A DNA stretch of 64,000 nt, taken from assembly GCA_951804985.1 (NCBI GenBank), contig OX638133.1, positions 268,501-332,500 on the forward strand, read 5' to 3'. Both the position numbers and the translations under genes were made by a program. The notes under the pieces were generated by a model. That model ran no database searches, was not told where the DNA came from, and saw only the letters and a list, made by a program, of their open reading frames with translations. Source of the DNA: Dryomyza anilis. Taxonomy: Eukaryota; Arthropoda; Insecta; Diptera; Dryomyzidae. Shown piece by piece: positions 55,901 to 64,000 of this stretch; within the stretch, counting starts at the first letter, position 1; each line of letters starts with the position of its first letter.

Positions 55901-58640
55901 AAATTTTTATTGATCTGTTACTGCTTAGCAAACGTGGTTGGCCATTTTGGACTGGAGGAGCGAAGAAAAGAACTCAATTTGTGCACAGGCATAATATAGC
56001 GATTTGGAAAGGAGAAGAAGATGATGATGATGATGATCAAGATCACAGATTAATAAAAAATACTGTTTTGCAGGGTTATATGAACTACATGCAAGGTAAA
56101 ATGTATACTTTAAAAGGAGATTACCTAAAATGTACCACATTTATCACATACAGGTGCCGGTATTGCATTGGTCCTTACAAAACGAACTCATTTTTCATGT
56201 CATTACAGCCATAAAATAAACTATTAGGTACATCAGGACACAAACAATATTGGGTTCTGTACAATGGGTGTCGAGAAAACACATACGCTACGAGATCATC
56301 ATGATCTACAAGCGACGTCCCACTGGCACTTTGATCTAGTTCATTAGGCCGCCTCTTCCTAATATCTCGATTTTTAATATCGAGTTGCATTGTCTGCCTG
56401 GATCCGCAATGAAACTCATCTCCGATTGGTCTTCGACTCATCATCAAAATATTTGGACTGCGAGGGACAGTCCTCGAACAATAAAAACAACAGCAAGATA
56501 AGCAACCATTTACTGCAGCATGCGTTACCATTAATTCTGGTCTCGAATGGATGTCCTTTCGTGTCCGTTGTTGTTATTGTTGCTGTCACAACAATTACGT
56601 CGGCATTTGGTCAAAGAACCCCGATCGATCTTCAATCGTACAAATTGTCCGCAGGTTGATGTTATGGCCTTTTTGTGTTTCTGTTGCTGTTCAACTGACC
56701 GACATTATAACCCAAGATTGTGGGTGATTACAGACAATGTGCGGCAAGTGCACCGAGGCTGCTGGGTGGTCTTGAACTCTGTGGCAGGTTCACTCTGGCT
56801 GCTGTTGCTGGGGTTTTTATCGTTTTGATGTCACCATAATGCGCACCATGATATATGGTAACAGCACGGCAGTGGACGAAGTCCTCGTTTGATCTTAGAA
56901 CCGCCCGTCTGTCTCTCTCAGTACAAATGGATTGTTTATATATTTTTTTTATTTTATGTGATATTTTTGGCGTGTCTGCGACGCTTAACTTTCACTTTCG
57001 GTAGATTCAGTTTGCACGATCTCTAAATCATGTTGCTCATCAATAAACACAAGATCATTAATTTCCGCGATGGCAACAGTGATACTTACACTACTCACGC
57101 CGTTTGTATGTAGGAACGGTACAGCACATTGGCGGGAGGCGTGGGCCGGCGCTCGGGTGTGACGGCGGACGAGTCCAGTTAACGAGCCGCGAGTAATAAC
57201 CCATCGATCGTTGCATTAATGCAAACTGCAAATTGAAAAGTTTGAGCGCCAAACAAATTTAAATTCCGACAACAACAGCGTCGAAAATAACGCGATCTGT
57301 GTGCAATGGATTCGCCGTGGGCTTTATTGAAACACGCTCCAACGATAAATTTCTGAACATCACCCATTCACCCGCTGCGCTGGATAATTATGAGATGACG
57401 AATGGTGCATGCGGCGAGTTTATCATGATATTCATGGTATTGTCGATGATGAAGGCGATGTTGAAAAAATTAAAATTTGCGAATAACATAAATCAGCTAC
57501 ATCTTGGGTTAACTGACTGTGTAATACGACCCAAAATACGATTGGAGCCAAAATATACGATTCATGGCAAAAGTTCCTGATTTGTCAGAACTTTAATAGA
57601 ATATAAGATGTAGTTCCAGACAGTTAAACAAAACAAATGCATTATTTGTAAAACTATACGAATTTAATACACATAAAAAAAGGTTCTCTAACATTGCGAC
57701 GGCATAGTAAACCACTTTGAACTACTTAAAATCTATTTTCCACCATTTATAACACTTAAGTTGACCATTAATCAGCCTCCTCACCTGACATTAATCCACT
57801 TCCAGCGGTAACCTAATCCCTAATTCACTGGCACAACGCATCGACCGCAAGTCACGCGGTCTGATAAGTCCTATCGACGCATTTAACGCAACCAACCAAT
57901 CCTCCGGCCAACGGAGGGACCCTCTGTGCATTTACAACATAACGACCGAAATAACTCAGACGACCTTCATCACCGTCTCAACGGCCGATCGCGTCTCGGT
58001 GACAATTCTTATAACGCGCGCGACATACGATGACGACGACAACATAAAAACAACAACAATCAAATAAATTGTACGAAACATCAACATCGGTGGCTTCGTG
58101 GCTCCTGCTGAAGCTGAAGTGGCAGTGCTCAGGCAGACGATCGAGTGACCGAAAACGGGGCTGCAAATGATGGTATCAGCGCCGAGCGTTGAATTACAAG
58201 ACGGACAGACGGATCCAGAAAGCACCGATCGGTCGTTTATTCGATCTGACTGCCAACCAGCCAGCCAGTCATTCGCTCCGTTCAACCAGTCGGTCAGTCA
58301 GTCAGTCATCGTGGTGCGCGTTGCAGTTGCATTTATCGGAATCGAAACCTTTTAAATGGTCATTTAGGGAGATTTACAATAACCGCAGCCACTTAGAATA
58401 CGGAGGGACACGCAGACAAACGTTTGATCGGTCAGTCCTCCTGGTTAAAATGTTCGTGTATTTGTCGAGAGGATTTAAGACGCTGATAAGACGGCTCCCG
58501 CTGCTGGTTGGATCATTAATTTCAGTGGTATTGTGTTCACGACAGGAGATGAAATTAAATGCGGTTGATTTTGTGAAATAAACGAGGATTAATCGTCAGT
58601 GTTAAATGCGTATTTATATTAACACTCGTCTCTGCATTCG
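55901..58640. promoter_or_regulatory. Long unique region, candidate regulatory DNA
   Basis: A mostly non-repetitive, moderately GC-rich block. A GAT repeat (56023-56037) makes an Asp run in the frame 55882-56214. TCAG repeats lie at 58290-58306. The frames 57299-57580 and 58189-58581 are unrecognised. CG-rich patches sit at 57120-57180 and 57940-58030. No promoter or splice architecture is clear. Confidence 0.3.
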
Positions 58641-58954
58641 CCATGACAATGAATGCTAGTTTTTTAGAATGCTAGGAAATTATGAAATAATTGGAACGCA
58701 TTTCGAATAATGGTGGAATAGGCTTTTCGATTTCTATCAATTCATGATAATTAATTCAGCTTATAAATTCTCTGTCACAATAATCTTCGCATTTACACAT
58801 TTGTTATAAGAGAATTATATTAACTATTTGTCGATTTATTAACCTTTCTTATTCGGACTACAACATATATGAATAGTTGCAATGGATTATAGTATAACTC
58901 GAAAAACAAAAATGAAAAAAAGGAAAAACAAAAAAAAAGGCAAGATAATGAAAA

Positions 58955-59272
58955 ACAAACTCACTACACGAAAACTCACCACAATAAAATTCACCACATA
59001 AAAATTCACCACAGTAAAACTCACCTCAATTAAATTCACCACACTGAAATTCACTACACTAAAACTCACCACAATAAAATTCACCACATAAAATTCACCA
59101 CACTGAAATTCACTACACTAAAACTTACCACAATAAAATTAACAACATAAAAATTCACCACAATAAAACTCACCACAATAAAATTCACCACACTAAAACT
59201 TACCACACTAAAAACTCACCACACTAAAACTCACCACACCAAAATTCACCACACCTAAACTCACCACACTGG
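58955..59272 (-). repeat. Minisatellite, unit about 15 bp, family K copy 2
   Basis: About twenty units of the type aaaattcaccacacta. Alternating units read aaaactcaccacaat. Reverse complemented, the unit equals the short array at 15296-15390. The minus-strand Val/Asn/Phe-rich frames here are translations of the repeat. Confidence 0.85.
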
Positions 59273-59575
59273 GAACAACTCTACGGGGAAGAATTCTACG
59301 ATAAAGAATTCTACCGGGAAGAATTATACGGGAAGAATTATACGGGAAGAATTCTACGGGAAAGCGTTTCATGGAGAAGAATTGTACGGCGAAGATTTCT
59401 ACTGGGAAGAATTCTACGGCGAAATATTCTACTGGGAAGAATTCTACTGGGATGCGCCGTCTGAGGAAGAATTGTCTTTGAGAAAAGTTGTTTTGGCGGA
59501 GAATTATTATTCGGTTACTACATTTATAAAACCCATAAAAAATTCCACAGCGAAGCACGGGCCCCTGATATAAAT
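59273..59575. repeat. Second minisatellite directly abutting the first, plus repeat tail
   Basis: From 59273 to about 59460 a different 14-15-bp unit, gaagaattctacggg, repeats about a dozen times and translates as an EFYGE/EFYWE-type repeat on the plus strand. It is followed by non-repetitive sequence ending at cgaagcacgggcccctgata (59551-59570), the counterpart of the GGACCCGTGC string at 15280. The whole belongs to family K. Confidence 0.75.
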
Positions 59576-59979
59576 AGTAAAAATGTTTTTTATATTAATA
59601 ACATCGCTCCATATCTTTGAATCCACAAAATCTTGGCACCGATTCTCAAAATTGAAAACGTATAAAGTATAAAAGCAAACAGAAATAATTTCAGAACATG
59701 TCCATATATGTGTCTTCTATTCGGTTTCAATCCTTGGTTTTAACATCCAATCGAAAGCTATTCGATCGAATAGCTGTCCAAATTTCTCTGGTGTCGACTA
59801 TTTGAATTTCGATCTAAAGGAAAATTTCCGACCACGCTTAAATATTTGTCTTAGTACAGTATTATTCTGGTATAAATGGTGATCCACATCGCGCACCTAC
59901 AAAAAAAATCATTTTATTATGTAATCTGTGCAGTAATCCACATTATTTTACCACGTCTTGTAACCTGATTCAACAAAAT

Positions 59980-60962
59980 TAATTGCCAGCAGCTCGGCTG
60001 TCTGGTCAGCAATCGACTGCGAAAAGAAGCCAAACATTTAACTCATTATTCATGTTGAACTAAGATGAATTTCTAAAATCGAGCCAAAGGAAAGGACGTC
60101 GGCAAATCCTTGTTATCCTCGCACTGAATGCAACACATAAATTGTTGTGTTTTGACAGCCAAGTGACCGCATTTTTCGCCCCGTCTACAGCGTCTTTGGA
60201 CTCTCGTCTGATTGTGTTGCCAGCAAGAACAACAGCATTAGCAACTCCCGGTTACAACCCTAAGAAAACCGAAAGTTACAAGGGCCACACACACGATCGC
60301 CCAGAAGAGCAGGAGAAGACGATCACCGAACGAAGAACTCAAAGAAGAGGGTGCTGCATCGCTGACCGATACCAATCATTGTTGCGCCAACAATTGCAGC
60401 TTGTTTTGTAAAAACAAGAAGAGCACAAAAACAAAACAGGACTCGCCTTCCAATCGGCGAATGCGAGGCAGGATATCACGCTGCGTCTTCACTCGCATCC
60501 GAGTTACCTGCGCAGCGCGTTACAAGTGACCGACGCGGTACGGGGCGCAGCTAATGAACCACAAGACAGAACCATGTGTTGGATTGGATCGATCGGTCCG
60601 TTGTTCGTTCGGTCACTAATTTAATCAAACCGTAGCGCTCAATGTTTGTCAATTGCGATTTGCTGCGGCACTGTTGGCAGGATTATGAATTTTGCGGTCT
60701 TGTGGTCGATGTGTCGGCGGGTGACCAGCCGGATAACCGTCTCACAGGTCGAGCACTCAGCTGGTCGCTCTTGTGCAATTCTATGACTAATTAAATTCTT
60801 TGCGGTTGAAACTGCTCTGTGGCCGCGTCAGCAGTCTTGCAGTGTCTTAAAGATGCTCGCTCGCTAAGATTTACAGGGTTCCAAAGGGTGCAAATTAGTT
60901 GCAGCGGGTTTGGCACGCTGTGGGAAGTCAGACAGTCTGTCGTTCCTGCGGTTAAAGTGTCA
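59980..60962. promoter_or_regulatory. Unique CG-rich island upstream of a candidate exon
   Basis: A non-repetitive GC-richer block with GATCGATCGG near 60588 and many CG dinucleotides. It could carry the promoter or leader for the signal-peptide-like frame at 60963, but no TATA box or clean initiator at the right spacing is visible. Confidence 0.3.
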
Positions 60963-61029
60963 ATGCGGTCGCTGTTTGCGGCTGCGATTGCGATGCTTTC
61001 CTGTTCATGGGCATCAACATCACCAAGAG
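60963..61029 (+). CDS. Candidate signal-peptide first coding exon
   Basis: The ATG at 60963 opens MRSLFAAAIAMLSCSWAS, followed by TSPR: a basic start, a hydrophobic core and small residues before a plausible cleavage site. After 67 nt the sequence reads CCAAGAG|GTAAGC, a strong 5' splice donor (GT at 61030-61031). An intron in phase 1 right after a signal peptide is a common layout for secreted fly proteins. Against it: the bases before ATG (gtca) are not a good fly start context, the frame is also open upstream without an ATG, and no downstream exon is recognised. The protein family is unknown. Confidence 0.28.
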
Positions 61030-61970
61030 GTAAGCCTGAGAAATGGGCAAATCTTTGGTGACATTTCATAGTTCAACATTAACGAATGTGCAATTTCTAG
61101 TTTTTCTTTGGGACGACAACTAATTAGTCCGCCATCCTCGACGTCTTTAAAATTGGCTTCACTGCATTAATTAACGGCGAAGAATGCAATTAGTTTGCCA
61201 CCAAATATGGCGCAGTAACATGGCAGCACTGCCAAAAGCTTTGCAGACAGAGTGTCAACTACAAATGAATTCAGGGCACATGTCAGAAGGTGAACCGAGC
61301 AACAACAATGCGCGCCTTAGATTGCATTAAGAGGGAACAGCATGTTGCGCTTCAGATTCTCTGAACCGCTTTGTAGAGTTGGTGTAACGTACACTAAGTA
61401 AAACTTGAATGATGTTTTATAGTATCGAGCTGCTGAAATAGTCAGCTTAGACCGACTATAATCGGTCTATTGCTAATTCAAAAAATTCAAAACTTTTTTA
61501 ATATTCCATACTCAAAAACAAAAAGTTAGAAGAAGGCGTGTCCGGTAAGGAAAATAATATATAATATATATTGATCATCGCTTTTAGCAATGTTATTATG
61601 TATATAAAACTTATGTATTATAATTGAGTAAAATTGTCGAGCACACAATTTAGAAGTATATCTACTAATATCCTACTATGAAAAGATACATGTATCTGCA
61701 TGCATTTATTTTTTATTTCCTCATAGCCAATAAATAAAAAAAAACTATTTCCATTGGTCACATATTTTTTTATTTATATTATATGTTACTAGCTAATGAG
61801 CAATTTGTATTGAATAAATATATTATTTTATTAATATTTGTATATTTATTTCGCAATGTAACTTAATTAATGAATTTTCTATTGTTTTCGACATGTTTTT
61901 GACGTTTATTTATTTCTGCATGTATCCATAATTGTTGACAAGAAACTGGCAACCGAACTGCTGATAGACA
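61030..61970. other. Spacer, unique then AT-rich
   Basis: To about 61400 it continues the unique island. Beyond that it is AT-rich, with a local inverted phrase tagaccgactataatcggtct at 61448-61468. No gene is seen. Confidence 0.35.
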
Positions 61971-61972
61971 TG

Positions 61973-62420
61973 CACGCCTAGCCTGAAACACTTTCAACCC
62001 AAAAGTCGTGGGAGAACTTAAATGTTTTAAGAATATGTTTCGGACATCTCCCCCGAGTATTTTAAGACTAAAATAAAAAAAATCGTAGGCAGGTTTTTTA
62101 AAATATCGCGGTTTCAATTTTTTTTGAAAATAACCTTTTTCATTTTTGCTCAAAGTCAATAGCCACTAAAATAACCCATACAAATTTCACATAATTTGTC
62201 CACCGTTATGGGTCATAATTAGTGGTAAAAAGTGCTAAAATATAGGTTTTTTTAAAAAAATAGTACTTTTTTGAGCATTATATTCTTAAATACTATTAAA
62301 TAGTCTATACACGGATTAACGTGGATAAATGTATGTACCAAACAAACTAAACCCCAATCCGCTATTTTTAATAGAGAAGATATTCCAAATCAAAGTCAAA
62401 TTTTCTTGAAAATTTGGTCA
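61973..62420 (-). repeat. Interspersed repeat family F, copy 2
   Basis: It aligns with 5545-6017 in the same orientation over its full length, from cacgcctagcctgaaacact to aaagtcaaattttcttgaaa, with small indels mainly in A/T runs. The shared phrases include ataatttgtcca/taccg, cataattagtggta and caatccgc.at.tttaatag. Neither copy shows clear inverted ends. Confidence 0.75.
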
Positions 62421-62689
62421 AAAAAACGTTCAACTTTTAGTAAATCATAAATAATTGAATTTTAACTAATCAATTTGCTAATTTGAGTCACATTTCCTAA
62501 AAGTAGACTATATATATGTCTGGTGTACAGTATTTATAGTCAGCTAAGAACGATTATATTTTTATAATTCCTTATTTTACACCAACTTTAAAAATCTTCC
62601 TACTTTAAATGGTCCTAACTTTGTGACCTAACTTTTCCAACTATTTGATTTTGTATCACAATAACCGACGGCATGTATTTTATTTTTAG

Positions 62690-63650
62690 TGTAGTCCTGA
62701 TCAGGCTCATTAGCTTTGTCTTCGGTGGCGCAAGTACGCTGTGCTAATTTATGTTTGGCCACTATCTGCGATCTGGTTGACTTTTAAAATACCTAGTTGT
62801 AGATCGCGCGCATGCATCGTAGGTACAGCGATCAGTTGTGATCAGTTGCTACATGTGAGGCGCAGTCGACATCGCTGCAGCGACAGTGCAACGTGTTTCT
62901 ATTACAACATAATCGCTGGCTAAAAGTGGGCGTCATCCACACAATACAACGCGCACCTCCTTTGCTAGCACGTACGGACCGGGCCGGACCGAACCAAACC
63001 GGACTGGATTCAATGCAACAGCGCGATTTTAAATTAAAACATGAAACGTACGAGGTCCTCATCACCTTTCGGGACACCGCACCGAGTCTCCCTCATCATT
63101 GTCCGACAGCGCACATAATGCAAAATTAAAACATAAATCGTGCGCGCCATTATAGTTATTATGGCGCACCATGTGATTTGTGGATTGGATCTGAGGGGTC
63201 CCAATTGCGGTTGCAGCCCCTCTGTGGCTGGAGCTGCCAAATTGCAGAGTGCATCGAGTGCAGCGCTATTTAGCGATTACTTTTATTACGAGGTTCTGTG
63301 GCTGGATGCATAGGGTGGAGGATGTTGTTGCACATGCACCGCAGCAGACAGACACTTTAGGAACCGCGATCCATCCATCCAGTGCGCATGGCTGCGGGCA
63401 TTTTTACGATCTTTCTTTAAATTGTTTGTTGGTGGTGTGGTTATTGTTGTTTTTAAATTGCAATGATTTAATAAAAACGCAAAACACTAGGTCGGGATAA
63501 TGAAACCATATAGGAAATGGCGCGCCCAGCTGAACGTGATACACAGCGAACATTTTAAATTAAGCGAGCGAGGAAGAGCAGTAAGTGACGGGGAAAGATC
63601 ACATTCTCTACGATATATTTGTTAAAGTAGCTAATAAAATTTAAACAAAC
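62690..63650. promoter_or_regulatory. Unique CG-rich island
   Basis: A GC-richer non-repetitive block with GATC-rich boxes at 62805-62850 and the run ggaccgggccggaccgaacc at 62976-62995. The frames 62893-63129 and 63249-63500 are unrecognised. Confidence 0.3.
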
Positions 63651-64000
63651 TCAAAAATATTATTCAAAATAGTATATCTAGAAGTAAGATTCAAAAAACT
63701 GAAGAGACAAACGACTTTTTTACAATGTTCCACTCCATAACCCATCAGACATGTTTCGACCGAATCATGTGCTTATTAAATAATTTATTTAAGTACATCA
63801 TTTACTTTAATAAAAACGTAAAACATGCAGCGAGTGTGTGCGAGAGAGAACGCTGTCCAAACGTGTAATTGCACAATTAAATAAACTCCTGATAAAAGCA
63901 ACAAAGGAAAAATAATCAAGACAAGCTCATAAAAATTGTATAGTTAAGGCCGAGCTCATCCTTTTTCGACCTATTTTAAAAATCACCTTTTACTACCCAA
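63651..64000. other. AT-rich end of window
   Basis: AT-rich except for a short GAGAG-bearing patch at 63830-63860. No gene or repeat was resolved. Confidence 0.4.

Noticed and set aside
58887..59573. Repetitive Val/Asn/Phe and EFYGE-type peptides on the two strands, resembling structural repeat proteins.
   Set aside because: They are readings of two adjoining minisatellites with units of about 15 bp, which stay open because the unit length is near a multiple of three.

Overview
The window is AT-rich, repeat-laden eukaryotic DNA from a higher fly. The basis is its drosophilid style: strings of (CAA/TTG)n and (CAG/CTG)n triplets, TCTG and TCTA microsatellites, long poly-A/T tracts, and CG-bearing unique islands with many ATTA/TTAATT and GATC-type motifs. 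The species cannot be fixed from sequence alone. I see no complete protein-coding gene, rRNA or functional tRNA and no CRISPR. Nearly all long open frames lie in simple repeats, tandem repeats or mobile elements. The most likely setting is a large intron or an intergenic regulatory domain of a developmental gene, but that is inference.

Layout. Two kinds of DNA alternate. Unique, less AT-rich islands of about 0.4 to 3 kb lie near 1.7-2.5, 4.4-5.2, 6.95-7.3, 10.4-11.3, 13.4-15.1, 16.8-17.8, 21.2-22.3, 24.8-25.7, 27.5-28.3, 29.2-29.9, 31.7-32.2, 33.0-35.0, 38.5-41.5, 42.2-43.1, 43.5-44.6, 47.5-48.6, 49.8-51.5, 54.6-58.6, 60.0-61.4 and 62.7-63.6 kb. They look like cis-regulatory DNA and perhaps a few exons. 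The AT-rich stretches between them are built largely from mobile-element remains.

Mobile elements that can be resolved: (1) a tRNA-derived SINE, one copy with a perfect 12-bp target duplication (28628-28911), a second on the other strand (36745-37024), and a stray 29-bp head that faces the second copy across a (TA)n tract to form a 182-bp palindrome; (2) a solo LTR (15955-16462) whose minus strand carries GAGA-type repeats, a phased heat-shock-element-like array, a TATA box and AATAAA in the order of a heat-shock promoter; (3) several groups of TA-flanked MITEs with related CAC... ends (four copies of one family, two of another, two single elements); (4) fold-back elements and inverted repeats, the largest a compound 2.3-kb palindrome at 51866-54205 and the cleanest a 60-bp-arm hairpin with one mismatch at 23911-24039; (5) minisatellites, two of which recur in opposite orientation elsewhere in the window.

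Possible genic signals are weak: a signal-peptide-like start followed by a strong splice donor (60963-61029), an open frame with a low-complexity Asn/Ser/Asp head and a non-repetitive Pro/Trp-containing middle (17479-17814), an 88-codon AT-rich frame with one hydrophobic segment (18556-18822), and a broken coding remnant with a Cys-x2-Cys motif (37395-37640). None is recognised as a known gene.
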